Assembly (NCBI GenBank): GCA_965206395.1
Contig: CBDBJK010000038.1
Span: forward strand, 588,189 to 652,188
Reading direction: 5' to 3'
Source of the DNA: CBDBJK01 sp965206395
GTDB lineage: Bacteria > Chloroflexota > Dehalococcoidia > Lucifugimonadales > CATOSD01
Length of the DNA stretch: 64,000 nt
The translations under genes and the position numbers were made by a program. How positions within the stretch are numbered: position 1 is the stretch's first letter; the number at the start of each line of letters is the position of its first letter. Under the pieces are notes generated by a model. The model was not told the DNA's origin. It did no database searches and saw only the letters and a program-made list of their open reading frames with translations. Below are positions 34,654 to 44,450 of this stretch, one piece after another.

Positions 34654-36339
34654 TCACTGGCCCTCTATCTGATAGACTATTTTTCCTCCGACCATGGTGA
34701 GCAAAGAGCGAAGCTCTGGAATTTCCTCATCATCAATGGTTAACAGATCTTTTGAAAGTACCGCTAGATCAGCCAGTTTGCCTGGCTCAAGAGACCCCCT
34801 GCGGTTCTCTTCAAAAGAGAAATAAGCCCCTCCCATCGTCATTGCCCGCAGAGCTTCCATGCGAGTTAGACATTGTGTGGGACCTATTACTCTGCCTGTT
34901 TTGCGTTCCCTCCGGGCGATAGCAGACCAGAGAGTAATGAAAGGATTATAAGGCTTGTTATCCGTGCCCAGGCCGAAATGGACGCCGTGTTCGATATAGC
35001 TGCGATGGGCAACGGAGCCGTCAGCCAATGCAGAGTCGTCCATGAAACTTGCTCCACGAAGCCACAACTCAGTCAGTGGTATCGTTTCCACCACAAGCCC
35101 CAGTCGTTGGATGTGCTCAAGCTGCTCTGGAGAAGTATGGAGCACATGGTTTATTACCCAGCGCTTCCCGTCTATAGGAATCTCCTTGTGGACTTCCTCA
35201 AATATGTCCAGTACTTCATCCAATACCCCTCTCACCAGGGTATTTACGCGCAAGCCATTTCTCGCAGCAACATGCGCTAGCTCGCGGAACCGATCGGGTG
35301 GATTGTAGCTTTCGGCAAAGCCTGCCCAGCCTGTGTATGGTAGTTCGGCAGAACGTGCCCTGGAGAGAAATTCCTCTCCTCTGTATTGGATGTAAATCCC
35401 TGTTGTTCTCAGCATCGAGTCCCCAAATCCTTGGCCCGAAGCGGAGTGCGCCCAGCGCACTATGTCTATCTCAGCCTCGCTAACAGAATCCCAGTACGGG
35501 CTAATCACGAGGTCGGCCCGTACAGTCATTTCGTTCGCATCCCAGACTTCCCTGTAAACCTTGAGTGACTCTGGGGCTACACCATGCCCTTCGTATATAC
35601 CAGTAGTGCCGACGGAGTTATACGCCCGCATGGATTCCTTCAGAGCACTAACCCGTTGAGCATGAGTAAACCTGGGTACTACCTTCATCAGAGTGAATTC
35701 CACAGTGGGATAGCGATTGTTGTCGATGAAAACCCCATTGGGTTCACCATCAGCATTTCGTTCAATGATGACAGTCGGATCCGGTGATTGAACATCTCTA
35801 TCAATTCCAGCCAATCCGAGTGCCATGCTATTGGCAATCGAGACCGATGGAGGTACGTTCCATGGCGTCCATATCCCCTTGATGTACACGGGGTTGTCAG
35901 GAGACACCTGATCCAGTTGCCAGCGTGTGGGCCAGTGACCCTCCTTGAGACTCTCGGGCATGTCCACGTAGTTGGGTGGGTCGCCTATCGGCATCATGAC
36001 AACCCACTCTCCAGGCCTCTTGGTGGAAACCTCCTGCTTGATGATTGCAAGTATCTCGTCAATGGAGCAAGCCCCTTGAAGGGAAGGAAATATTCCCTTC
36101 AGCCCTTCTCTGTCCATATGAGCATGGATATCTATGATGCCAGGAATGATAGTTAGGCCTTGAAGATCGAATATCTGTGTGTCTGGGCCTGCCAGATTCA
36201 GAACATCACCGTCGGAGCCGACAGCCTGAATACGCTCTCCAAGTATGGCAATACTCTGATGGGTCGAATCTGTGGGATCGACAGTCAGCACTTTGCCGTT
36301 GTGAAGAATTACGTCTGTCGAATTATTTTCTCGGCTCAC
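34654..36339 (-). CDS. YtcJ-like amidohydrolase (amidohydrolase-3 family)
   Basis: A 561-residue metal-dependent hydrolase. The beta-sandwich N-terminus VILHNGKVLTVDPTDS leads to GLTIIPGIIDIHAHMD (HxH ligands), then the family's long inserted region, VINHVLHTSPEQ (His), FGLGTDNKPYNPF (Asp), and the closing RGSLEPGKLADLAVLSKDLL. GTG at 36339 behind GAGGTG is the start. Members hydrolyse amides such as N-substituted formamides; the substrate is open. The gene is complete and without signs of damage. Confidence 0.92.
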   Translation of the reverse strand: MSRENNSTDVILHNGKVLTVDPTDSTHQSIAILGERIQAVGSDGDVLNLAGPDTQIFDLQGLTIIPGIIDIHAHMDREGLKGIFPSLQGACSIDEILAIIKQEVSTKRPGEWVVMMPIGDPPNYVDMPESLKEGHWPTRWQLDQVSPDNPVYIKGIWTPWNVPPSVSIANSMALGLAGIDRDVQSPDPTVIIERNADGEPNGVFIDNNRYPTVEFTLMKVVPRFTHAQRVSALKESMRAYNSVGTTGIYEGHGVAPESLKVYREVWDANEMTVRADLVISPYWDSVSEAEIDIVRWAHSASGQGFGDSMLRTTGIYIQYRGEEFLSRARSAELPYTGWAGFAESYNPPDRFRELAHVAARNGLRVNTLVRGVLDEVLDIFEEVHKEIPIDGKRWVINHVLHTSPEQLEHIQRLGLVVETIPLTELWLRGASFMDDSALADGSVAHRSYIEHGVHFGLGTDNKPYNPFITLWSAIARRERKTGRVIGPTQCLTRMEALRAMTMGGAYFSFEENRRGSLEPGKLADLAVLSKDLLTIDDEEIPELRSLLTMVGGKIVYQIEGQ

Positions 36340-36394
36340 TTTTTCACCTCATGCAGAAGGCCGTGAGTAACTGAGGGAACACCGTCAGTACGAC

Positions 36395-36502
36395 AGCAAA
36401 TGTCAGAACACCGTCTATCCGCTCATACGCCCCTACGTCACCGAATGACTGTTTACCTGCATAGGGTTCCTTTCGGGTTATCTCCACTTCGACAACCGCC
36501 AT
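36395..36502 (-). pseudogene. N-terminal fragment of a PF20091-type alpha/beta hydrolase
   Basis: ATG 36502 with GGAGGGAG ahead opens MAVVEVEITRKEPYAGKQSF and continues GDVGAYERIDGVLTFAV, the conserved start of the 'alpha/beta hydrolase domain' family (SFGDxGxYExLxGxxxFAV). After ~36 codons homology ends and the frame runs into the YtcJ-like gene's upstream region. The rest of the gene is gone. Confidence 0.6.
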
Positions 36503-36578
36503 CGAACTCTCCCTCCAGCGCTCTGAGTGCGCACTCGTAAATATCATTACTGATATAGGAATCGCCTAGTTCAACTTA

Positions 36579-37458
36579 GAGCGTCTAACAAAACCATTAT
36601 TGGAACAGAAAGCGAGAGCAGATGATGGCACAACCTATGGCCAAGAAAGCCTCATGTATGTCTGCCCTGCGCTCATATCGAACCCGTAAGCGTCGGAACT
36701 GATGAAGCCAACTCAGGCTTCTCTCAACCACCCATCTATGCACACCCAACCCGCTGCCATGCGGCTCACCTCGCTTGGCCAGCAGCGGCCAGATATGTCG
36801 CTTCTTCAACTCCTTGCGAACAGGCTCAGAGTCATACCCTCTGTCTCCCTGCGCCTGAAGAGGACGCTTGCGAGGCCTGCCTCGCTTGCCCTTGACAGCA
36901 GGTATGGCATCCACCAACTCAAGGGCTTGGGTGACATCGTGAGCGTTCGCGCCAGTCAACCTGACCGCCAGTGGAATGCCCTGGGCATCGGTTATGATAT
37001 GATGCTTGCTACCCGCCTTCGCCCTGTCCGTGGGGTTGGGGCCTGTTTTCTGCCCCCAAAAACTGCTCGCACTGAAGCACTGTCCAGCACTGCGCGAGTC
37101 CAGTCTATGCGCTCAGCTGCTTGCAGGCGCTCAAGGCATACCAAGTGGATGCGCTCCCAGACTCCCGACTGGTGCCAATCTCTGAGGCGCCTCCAGCAGG
37201 TCATCCCACTGCCACAGTCCATCTCCTTGGGTAGGTCTTCCCAGCCAATGCCTGTCTTTAGCACGAACAGTATCCCACTTAGGACCTGTCTGTCAGGTAT
37301 CCTGGGCCTTCCTCCTTTCGGCTTCGGTGGTTGTGGCGGCAGTAAAGGTTGCACCAGTTCCCAGAATTCATCGCTTACAAGGGGCTTAGACATTAGGTCA
37401 TCCTCCTCCAGAGAATGTCCAGATTCTAACCCCTTTTATTAGGTTTTGTTAGACGCTC
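36579..37458 (-). mobile_element. IS5-family (IS427-like) insertion sequence, 880 bp
   Basis: Perfect 17-bp terminal inverted repeats (GAGCGTCTAACAAAACC) flanked by TTA on both sides (36576-36578 and 37459-37461), the TNA duplication of the IS427/IS1031 groups. It inserted two codons before the stop of the substrate-binding-like gene. Confidence 0.93.
36597..37393 (-). CDS. IS427-type transposase in two frames
   Basis: OrfA (ATG 37393) covers LVSDEFWELVQPLLPP, IGWEDLPKEMDCGSGMTCWRRL and the first catalytic LDSASVRAVFGG. The frame then shifts by -1 around GGCAGAAAACAGG to read KTGPNPTDRAKAGSKHHIITDAQGI, LTGANAHD, GDRGYDSE (second Asp) and HRWVVERSLSWL (Glu). Such -1 frameshifting is normal in this IS group, so the element may be functional. 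Confidence 0.88.
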
Positions 37459-38344
37459 TTAGTACGGCAGACTCGTAATTCGCGCTCGCTAGCTGCTCCT
37501 GGGGGAACATTCCCCAGTTTACCATCCAGCGATGAGTCCGCTCGAAGACCTCACGGGTGTAAGGCTCGAACACCAGCCTCTCGCCAATACCGCATTTCCT
37601 CACGTCGAGTAGTGGCTTGAACTCTGGACGCAACTCGGTCAGCAAATGGTGTTTGTAAAGCTCTGGTTCCACGTCGATGTCACGTTGGGCGCGTTGAAGA
37701 GCCTCGAAGTATCTATACAGGTCCTCATCCGAAGCATCCCCGTTGATCAGGAATCCGATCATGAAGCTGGTGTCCGCGATCTGACGGAACCCCTGCTGCT
37801 CCAGGATGTAGTACCCAGCGCCGAATACGTTAGCCGCCTTCACTCGCCGGTCCAACAAAAGCTGCAGCCTATCTGGGGGAGTGCCGATGAACTCTAACCT
37901 GATCTCTTCGGGCTTGAGGAACTTCTCTAGCGCCTGAAGAGCAGAGAAGTGGCTGCCAGAGTGATAACCGACGCCAACCGGGACGTTTGCCAGGTCTTCC
38001 GGTTCTTGAATGGATGAGTCTGGCGGCACCCAGATGGCCGAAGGCGTCACCGAGTAGGCGTGTCCCCACATACGGCCATGCTCACCGGACGCGGCCATAG
38101 CCACTGCCCAGTGGCACGCAGAGCTGATATTGCTACTGCGCCCCTCCTCCATCGACTCGAAAGCTCCCTGCTTCACCTCTGCGGGAGTCCCTTCGTCAGA
38201 GGTGACGGTAGCAGGCGCGGCTGGTCCGCTGATTAGCTGGTTGCTAATGAATTCGTAGTCCAGCCCAACGTCCTTGAAGTAACCCTTTTCCTCGGCTACC
38301 CACTCTTGCAGCCGACCGTGAGGCATGATGCGAAATTTGCTCAT
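37439..38344 (-). CDS. NitT/TauT-type substrate-binding-like protein, C-terminus altered by IS
   Basis: About 301 residues with the fold pattern of SsuA/THI5-like periplasmic binding proteins (EEKGYFKDVGLDYEFI near the start, VGVGYHSGSHFSALQALEKF, TPPDRLQLLLDRRVKAANVFG, GFLINGD). No signal peptide is present, so it may act in the cytoplasm, as THI5/NMT1-like enzymes do, or be a diverged binding protein. Start ATG 38344 is preceded by GGAGAAG. The IS changes the end: without it the frame would read ESAVLS and stop; now it reads ESAVLRASNKT. The effect is probably small. Confidence 0.78.
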   Translation of the reverse strand: MSKFRIMPHGRLQEWVAEEKGYFKDVGLDYEFISNQLISGPAAPATVTSDEGTPAEVKQGAFESMEEGRSSNISSACHWAVAMAASGEHGRMWGHAYSVTPSAIWVPPDSSIQEPEDLANVPVGVGYHSGSHFSALQALEKFLKPEEIRLEFIGTPPDRLQLLLDRRVKAANVFGAGYYILEQQGFRQIADTSFMIGFLINGDASDEDLYRYFEALQRAQRDIDVEPELYKHHLLTELRPEFKPLLDVRKCGIGERLVFEPYTREVFERTHRWMVNWGMFPQEQLASANYESAVLRASNKT

Positions 38345-38458
38345 TTGCTCTTCTCCATCCTTACTCTCAGCCATCAATATGACATTTCTAGTTTGATTTC
38401 GTATCTGATTGGCCGTTGATTCTATGCTTTCAGGATTTCCGCAGAGATGAACAGAAAA

Positions 38459-39211
38459 TTACTGAGCCGTGTAACCGCCGTCTATCACCAACTCGCTTCC
38501 GGTCATGAACGACGACTCATCCGATGCAAGAAATAACACCCCATATGCCACGTCCTCTGGCTGACCATACCTTCCGAGCGGCGTTCTTTCCACTGTTTTC
38601 TGTTGTCGCTCAGGGTCCAAGCGCCCGGCTTCGGTCATCGGGGTCGCTATTGGGCCAGGATGCACGGAGTTGGCTCGGATGCCCTCCTTGGCATATTGAA
38701 TCGCAGTCGCCTTGGTCAGTAATCGCACCGCTCCCTTCGAGGCGTTGTAGCCCGGATGGATGTTATCCTGACCCACCATTCCCGATATAGAAGAGATGTT
38801 GACGATTGAGCCTCCTCCCGCCTTGCGCATCTGTGGTATGACAGCCTTCGTACCCAGGAAAACCCCTTTGGCGTTCACATCCATCACTCGGTCCCACTCC
38901 TCGGCGGTGGCATCGTCCTGGGCGCTCCATACCGCTATACCAGCGTTGTTGACGAGTATGTCCAGCTTGCCAAACCGGGCTATGGTCGCATCGATGGCCT
39001 TGTTCCAATCGGCTTCGTCCGTGACGTCCAGGGGAATGAAAAGGGCTTGCCCTCCGGTCTCGTTGATTTCAGCCTCGACCTTCTTACCCTCTTCGTTGAG
39101 CATATCACCGAAGGCGACTTTCGCCCCCTCGCGGGCAAACATGCGAGCCTCAGCCGCGCCCATGCCGCGAGCGCCACCACTTATGAAAGCGACTTTACCT
39201 TCCAGTCTCAT
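38459..39211 (-). CDS. Short-chain dehydrogenase/reductase (SDR)
   Basis: A complete 250-residue classical SDR using NAD(P)H. Cofactor motif SGGARGMGAAEA, DxxD region DMLNEEG, NNAG in ILVNNAGIA, catalytic Ser in GGSIVNISSISG, and YNASKGAVRLLTKA with YxxxK; then HPGPIATPM and C-terminal ELVIDGGYTAQ. Asp after strand 2 (FGDML) favours NAD(H). It is a close paralogue of the SDR split at 19060-21063, so it may cover the lost function. Confidence 0.93.
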   Translation of the reverse strand: MRLEGKVAFISGGARGMGAAEARMFAREGAKVAFGDMLNEEGKKVEAEINETGGQALFIPLDVTDEADWNKAIDATIARFGKLDILVNNAGIAVWSAQDDATAEEWDRVMDVNAKGVFLGTKAVIPQMRKAGGGSIVNISSISGMVGQDNIHPGYNASKGAVRLLTKATAIQYAKEGIRANSVHPGPIATPMTEAGRLDPERQQKTVERTPLGRYGQPEDVAYGVLFLASDESSFMTGSELVIDGGYTAQ

Positions 39212-39348
39212 TGACTAACCTCCTCATGATGTTTATCCAAAGACTGCTGAGAACGATGTTGTTTTGATGACAATGGCTGTGCCAGTTTTCAGCATATCCT
39301 GCCTTGACAGCGCCCATTTCTCCAAGCGCTTGTACCTTCGTCCGCCTG

Positions 39349-39626
39349 TTACTCTGCGAGAGGAACGGTAGCAGATACGCGAGGCTCGTTGCCTACCGCC
39401 CGTGTGGTATGGCCTTGACCTGTGAGGTCTTCAGCCAGCAAAACGTCACCTGGCCCAAACCGGTGCAGTGTTCCATCTGCCAGACCAATTTCCATCTCAC
39501 CGGACAGGACTATGACATATTGACGTCTTGGGGCGTTATGCCAGTCGGAAAACTGGCCTGCCTCACTCCTGCGAAACTGGATTCCCTGGGTAGGTTGCAT
39601 CGACGTCAAATCTGGATGAGAAGCTA
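39349..39626 (-). pseudogene. 3' part of a cupin gene split by IS630-type element
   Basis: The fragment carries almost the whole cupin: QGIQFRRSEAGQFSDWHNAP, YVIVLSGEMEIGLADG, HRFGPGDVLLAEDLTGQGH and TRAVGNEPRVSATVPLAE, with a single-domain double-stranded beta-helix fold. In the native gene it was preceded by ~20 codons now located at 40876-40941; joining at one TA gives EGLDLASHPDLTSMQ in frame. Expression of the remaining part from within the IS is possible since ATG 39609 follows the junction. Confidence 0.82.
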
Positions 39627-40875
39627 GTGGTTCAACGTTTTTGTATTGATGGGTAGAGTGACTTTAGCTTGATGCGCGCATCCTCGGTAGTGAAGCGCCA
39701 ATCCACTCGTATCACATCCCGGTTGCGTTGATTCTGCCAAGCATTGACCTCGCCGCGCAGGATGTCTTGATTGGCAATCCGTCGGTCCAGGCACTGTCGA
39801 GCCAGCACACCGATCTCTATCTCCGCCATATTCAACCAACTCCCGTGTTTGGGAGTGTAGTGTATCTCCAGTCGCTCAGCTATACGCCTCGCCTCAGCAG
39901 GCTCGAATGCCTCGTATAGCGAGGACAGCTTGTGAGTGTTGAGATTGTCCATTACCAGCACGATCCGGTCTCTGTCAGGGTAGTCCTCGTCGACCAGTTT
40001 CTTTATCACATGCGCCCAGTCCACCTTCGTGCGACGCTCTCTGACCTCGACTCGGCACCATCCGTCCAACGGTGCAAACAGCATGAACAGGCTGCTCACT
40101 CCATTGCGCTCGTATTCGTAGTCGTATGCCGCCGATAAGCCGGGCGCTGCGGGACGCGGCACTCGCGTCTCCTTGACTTGCTGTTTGCTCGTCTCATCCA
40201 TGCACACCAGAACCTCATTCCCATCGTACGGCCGTTGGTAGACCTCCAGTACGTCTTCCATCACGTCTTCCATCGCGCACACAAACTCCGCGCTCTGACC
40301 GGGCGGGATGCACCAACTCTGCTTCAGCCACGGCTTCAGTTCGTTTTTTTTTAAGCGCCTGGCGAACCGTCTCGGTGCTAATGGTCCCGACTATCTCACA
40401 CTCGACCAACTGGTCAGCCAACAGCTTCAGGGTCCAACTGGCACGCCCCTCCGGCGGTTCCCCGCAGGCCATCGCTATCAACCGTGCTTCACCTTCGCCG
40501 TCCAGTCTCTTTTGACGCCGACGCAGTTGCTTTTTGCGATTCAGCGCAGACTCGACCCCCTCCTCCACACAGCGCTTGCGTATTCGCTCGACCGTTGACT
40601 GTCCCACACCGAGCGCGCTGGTGATGTCCGCGTCCTTCATTCCCCCGTCCGAGCGTGACTCATCGCTCATCAGCAGAATGCGCGCATGGGTCTGTTTGTA
40701 CGCCGCAGCCCGACCGCGTGAGACCAAGGCGTTGAGTTCCTGTTGTTCGTCGGTAGTCAGTCTGATACGGTACTTCTTGGTAGACATCATGGTTCCTCCT
40801 CGGTTCAACGTTACGATTGAACCCCCAAGAGGAACAATGACTATCATGGTATTCATTTCAATGATGTTGGACCAC
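39627..40875 (-). mobile_element. IS630-family insertion sequence, copy 2 (1249 bp)
   Basis: Same ends as copy 1, flanked by TA at 39625-39626 and 40876-40877. It inserted into the cupin gene close to its 5' end. Confidence 0.93.
39632..40790 (-). CDS. IS630-family transposase, two frames (copy 2)
   Basis: As copy 1, with an A9 slippage run between the halves. One residue differs in the second half (GWCRVEV here, GWRRVEV in copy 1). DDE residues are unchanged. Confidence 0.88.
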
Positions 40876-40941
40876 TAGGTCCAGCCCCTCCATATGTGAT
40901 TGGCCGTCGTTCCCTGTATAGATTCTGATTATCGCCATCAT
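40876..40941 (-). pseudogene. 5' end of the split cupin gene
   Basis: AGGAGC precedes two consecutive ATGs (40941, 40938) that open MMAIIRIYTGNDGQSHMEGL, interrupted by the IS at a TA. It shows where the cupin gene originally began. Confidence 0.75.
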
Positions 40942-41080
40942 TTTGCTCCTTTTATTATCGCACCATACTGGTTCTGAGCCATCTATACGCCTTCTCTTTC
41001 TAGTCTGCGTTCACCGCGCCATTAAAGGGCTTGCCGTCGATAATTAATCCTCTGATTGCGGCAAAAGAACCATTTGAACA

Positions 41081-41156
41081 CGAAGGTTCCCAGTGTAAAC
41101 TTGTTCTTGCAGACCAGCATTTCGACGATTATAGGCGCGCCCTTTGAACGGGTCAA
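41081..41156 (-). promoter_or_regulatory. Promoter of the cupin gene with hairpin-bearing leader
   Basis: On the minus strand: TTGACC (41151-41156), 17-bp spacer, TATAAT (41128-41133). The leader to the cupin start is about 180 nt. Within it GGGAACC..GGTTCTTTT (about 41060-41095) can form a small stem followed by U residues, possibly an attenuator. No gene is seen from 40942 to 41426. Confidence 0.6.
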
Positions 41157-41426
41157 GTTTGTTTAAGCAGACCCAATTGCGGGAAGCAATCTAATCGTTT
41201 GATAGCCATGAGTTAATATCCGGTCACGTCCAGAGGAGGCAACCACTGGCATCCGAGCAACCTGGGGAGGGTGCCCGGAAATGAGGCTTGCGTTTTCGTA
41301 ACTATGCACTGCCGTGTGATAACATTACCAGGATTCAGCGATTTTTGAAAATCGAGGCTCTGCTCAGTTTCACTGGAGAGCTTCTTTGGTAGGGCGCCCC
41401 CATCAGACACACTTCAGGAGGAGAGA

Positions 41427-43070
41427 ATGGGTATCGTGAATGGAAACTATCTCATAGCAAGGACACTGAAGGAAGAAGGGGTTGAGAAACTCTTTTACCT
41501 GATGGGAGGCCCCAATTTCGACCTCGTGATGTCTTGCCAGGATGTCGGGATCGAGACTATAGATTTCCGACACGAGCAGGCAGCAGCATATGCCGCCCAC
41601 GCCTACGCCAGAGTAACGGGCAAGCCTGGCGTGTGTACCGCCGCATCTGGGCCAGGTACGCTGAACCTTCTTACAGGAGTCTACACCGCCTCCATCGATT
41701 GCGCTCCAATGATAATCCTCGGGGGGTCGAGCGCGGTTCGCGATTTTGGACGGGAAGCCTTTCAAGAGGTCGATCAGGTCAGTGTGATGCAGCCTCTGTG
41801 CAAATACTGGCATCGCCCTACCTCGGCGGCTCGATATCCAGAAATCGTGAGTACAGCTTATAGACAGGCCACGTCAGGGCGTCCCGGCCCGGTATATATA
41901 GACTGTGGTGGAGACGTGTTGTACGAAGAGTTAGAAGAGGATAGCGCAATTCAACCTACTCGAGCCTTGAAGCTCAGTAAACCTGCTGCAGAGCCGGGTA
42001 TAGTCAAAGAGGCTATAGACATGCTCGCCAACGCCAAGCGACCCATCATCTTCGCTGGAGGCGGCGTGTTCTTCTCCGGTGGCGCGTTAGAGTTGGAGCG
42101 TCTGGTCGACATCACCAATACCCCCTTTTATACTCCACCGATGTCTCGAGGCCTCGTGCCCGAAGACCACGCTGTATCTTTTCAGGGAGCCAGAAGCACA
42201 GCTATGCGTGAGGCTGACTTGATACTGGTGATAGGCACGAGGCTCAACTGGATGATGCAGTATGGTCGCCGCTTCAATAGCGACGCAAAGATCATCCAGA
42301 TAGACATCGAGGCCAGCGAGATAGGACACAATCGCAGCATTGACCTGGGTATAGTCGGCGATGCGAAAGCTGTTCTGGGGCAGTTCGCAGACGAGGCTGA
42401 GACCCAAGAATCCAGGTTTGCGAGTGCTCTGGAATCCCCCTGGGTTGTCCATCTGAGAGAGGACAACGACCGCCGGGCCGCTCAAATGGATCAATTGTTG
42501 AACTCAGGTCAAGCACCTATTCATCCACTGCGGCTCTGCAAAGAGATCCGCGACGTTCTGGACAGGGATGCTATATTGTGCGTGGACGGCAACGAAATCC
42601 TGCACTTTGGCCGACAGTCGATACCTACCTACCTACCGGGCCACCGGCTAAACTCTGGCGTCACTGGCACTATGGGGGTTGGATTGCCATATGGTATAGG
42701 GGCGAAAATCGCCAAACCCGATAAGCAAGTGATGGTACTGCACGGCGACGGCTCGATGGGGATGAACGCGATGGAGATCGATACCTGCGTGCGTTTCAAC
42801 TTGCCGGTCGTAACTGTCATCAGCAATAACGCGGGTTGGACAGCCCGAACGCCCAAGCGTCGCAAGCCCGGTCGTGAGCTAGGATACACGGCCTTCCATG
42901 ATATGGCTACTGCACTGGGGGCCTATGGCGAGAAGGTAGAAGACCCTGACGAGATCAGGCCAGCTCTTGAGCGAGCCTTCGAAAGTGGCAAACCGGCAGT
43001 CGTCAACGTCATTGTCGAGCCTACTGCTGAGGGGGTGTCCCGTTCCTGGGGCGGTTCTCGCATGGAGTGA
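41427..43070 (+). CDS. Thiamine-diphosphate-dependent enzyme (acetolactate synthase/oxalyl-CoA decarboxylase superfamily)
   Basis: A 547-residue ThDP enzyme with the three-domain layout: PYR domain with the activating Glu in DFRHEQAAAYAAHAYAR, central domain with ADLILVIGTRLNW, and PP domain with GDGSMGMNAMEIDTCVRFNLPVVTVISNNAGW (GDGx(n)NN). ASGPGTLNLLTGVYTA is also typical. Flanking CaiB/BaiF CoA-transferases on both sides suggest an acyl-CoA substrate, as in oxalyl-CoA decarboxylase or 2-hydroxyacyl-CoA lyase; that is inference. Start ATG has AGGAGGAG ahead. Confidence 0.88.
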   Translation: MGIVNGNYLIARTLKEEGVEKLFYLMGGPNFDLVMSCQDVGIETIDFRHEQAAAYAAHAYARVTGKPGVCTAASGPGTLNLLTGVYTASIDCAPMIILGGSSAVRDFGREAFQEVDQVSVMQPLCKYWHRPTSAARYPEIVSTAYRQATSGRPGPVYIDCGGDVLYEELEEDSAIQPTRALKLSKPAAEPGIVKEAIDMLANAKRPIIFAGGGVFFSGGALELERLVDITNTPFYTPPMSRGLVPEDHAVSFQGARSTAMREADLILVIGTRLNWMMQYGRRFNSDAKIIQIDIEASEIGHNRSIDLGIVGDAKAVLGQFADEAETQESRFASALESPWVVHLREDNDRRAAQMDQLLNSGQAPIHPLRLCKEIRDVLDRDAILCVDGNEILHFGRQSIPTYLPGHRLNSGVTGTMGVGLPYGIGAKIAKPDKQVMVLHGDGSMGMNAMEIDTCVRFNLPVVTVISNNAGWTARTPKRRKPGRELGYTAFHDMATALGAYGEKVEDPDEIRPALERAFESGKPAVVNVIVEPTAEGVSRSWGGSRME

Positions 43071-43175
43071 GGCCACTGTCAATTTCTTGACGCCCTTACG
43101 CCAAATCTTTTTCTGACGAATGGAATCCAGGTGCTTATAGCCCGCCAGGGTGAATTGATGTCTGAATTTAGGCAT

Positions 43176-44423
43176 TCATAAAATAGCGCCTGCATTTCGC
43201 AGCATTTCGATACCGTTCCAATCGTAGGCAAGTTCATCTATGAGAATTTCTTCGGTATGTTGGCCGATTTCGGGCGCTTCTCTCCAGATTCCAGCCGGTG
43301 TCTCACTGTATATATTGGGGTGATTGCACATCTTCACCGAGCCAATAGCCGGGTGATCGAAAGCGGTTATGTAGTCGTTAGCGACAACCTGGGGATCGTC
43401 AGTAAGCTCATCAATCCGCTGCACCTTGGCATAGATAAAGTCCCCCGCCTGTCGAAAAGCCGAGTCCCATTCGTCTACTGTTCTAGTGGCGAACCTCTCA
43501 TCGAGTATTCTCACTATCTCACGAGAGTTCTCAGTTCGCACCTGCATGGTGGCGAATCTGGGATCATCGCCCAATTCTGGAATGCCGAGCACCTCAACGA
43601 AGGGCTTCCAATAGCGGTCTGCCTGCATGTGCATAAGCTGGAGCCAGCGGCCTCCCTTGCACTTGTATAAATTAGCAAGCGGATTCGTGGCAGCTTCGCG
43701 ACTATATGGGCCAAATCTTCCTCCGCCTAACATCAGTCCCATGCTCACGCCCATCCCTTGGAGCCACATATTCGCACTGAGGTGAGAAGTCTCAACCTTT
43801 TGTCCAATGCCACGCTCGTTTCGAGCTACCAGTGCTGCGAGTATGCCAAGACAGAGGGTGATGGCCCCCATCTGATCAGAAATGCCTTGAGTGATGCGAG
43901 TCGGCTCGTCTGCGCCGACGGGCGTCGCCGACATCATAAGGCCGCTACGGGCCTGCGCACAGCCGTCGAAGGAAGGTAGATGTGAGTCCGGCCCGTTGGG
44001 GCCATAACCGGAGGCCGAGCCGTATATGAGCATGGGATTGATCTCCCAAAGGTTCTCGTAACCTAATCCCAATCGCTCGGCGACCCCCTGACGGAAGTTC
44101 TGGACAAAGACGTCTGCTTTTTCCACCAGGCTGTAAATTATCTCTTTGCCCTCTTGAGTCTTCAGATTGACCGCGATTCCTCTTTTGTTTCGATTGCAGG
44201 CTTCGAAATAGGCGCTGCGGTCGGCGGGCAAAGTCGTATTGAGGTTCGAGGCCCTCCCGAGACTACGACCGTTGTCTCCATCCAACGGTTCGATCTTGAT
44301 TACGTCAGCACCCAGGTCGCCCAACATTGAAGTGGCGACCGGGCCAAACTGCCACATCGTCCAATCAAGGACTCTTATCCCTTTCAGCGGCCCGTTGACT
44401 CCATTCTCTACGTTAGACGTCAT
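43176..44423 (-). CDS. CaiB/BaiF (class III) CoA-transferase
   Basis: A 415-residue family III CoA-transferase. PLKGIRVLDWTMWQFGPVATSMLGDLGADVIKIEP is the N-terminal signature; the catalytic Asp is in PSFDGCAQARSGLM; NKRGIAVNLKTQEGKEI and GYGPNGPDSHLP also fit. It transfers CoA between carboxylates via a glutamyl/aspartyl thioester-type intermediate. AGGAGA precedes the ATG. It converges on the ThDP-enzyme gene; together with the gene at 44827 it suggests activation of an organic acid before C-C cleavage. Confidence 0.93.
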   Translation of the reverse strand: MTSNVENGVNGPLKGIRVLDWTMWQFGPVATSMLGDLGADVIKIEPLDGDNGRSLGRASNLNTTLPADRSAYFEACNRNKRGIAVNLKTQEGKEIIYSLVEKADVFVQNFRQGVAERLGLGYENLWEINPMLIYGSASGYGPNGPDSHLPSFDGCAQARSGLMMSATPVGADEPTRITQGISDQMGAITLCLGILAALVARNERGIGQKVETSHLSANMWLQGMGVSMGLMLGGGRFGPYSREAATNPLANLYKCKGGRWLQLMHMQADRYWKPFVEVLGIPELGDDPRFATMQVRTENSREIVRILDERFATRTVDEWDSAFRQAGDFIYAKVQRIDELTDDPQVVANDYITAFDHPAIGSVKMCNHPNIYSETPAGIWREAPEIGQHTEEILIDELAYDWNGIEMLRNAGAIL

Positions 44424-44450
44424 GCGTCATCTCCTGTTTCAAGGGTAGTT

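Noticed and set aside
36702..37442. 246-codon plus-strand frame across the IS427-type element
   Set aside because: Antisense shadow of the two transposase frames.
41000..41060. Minus-strand open stretch GLIIDGKPFNGAVNAD
   Set aside because: Looks protein-like at its end but has no start or recognisable family and lies within the leader of the cupin gene.
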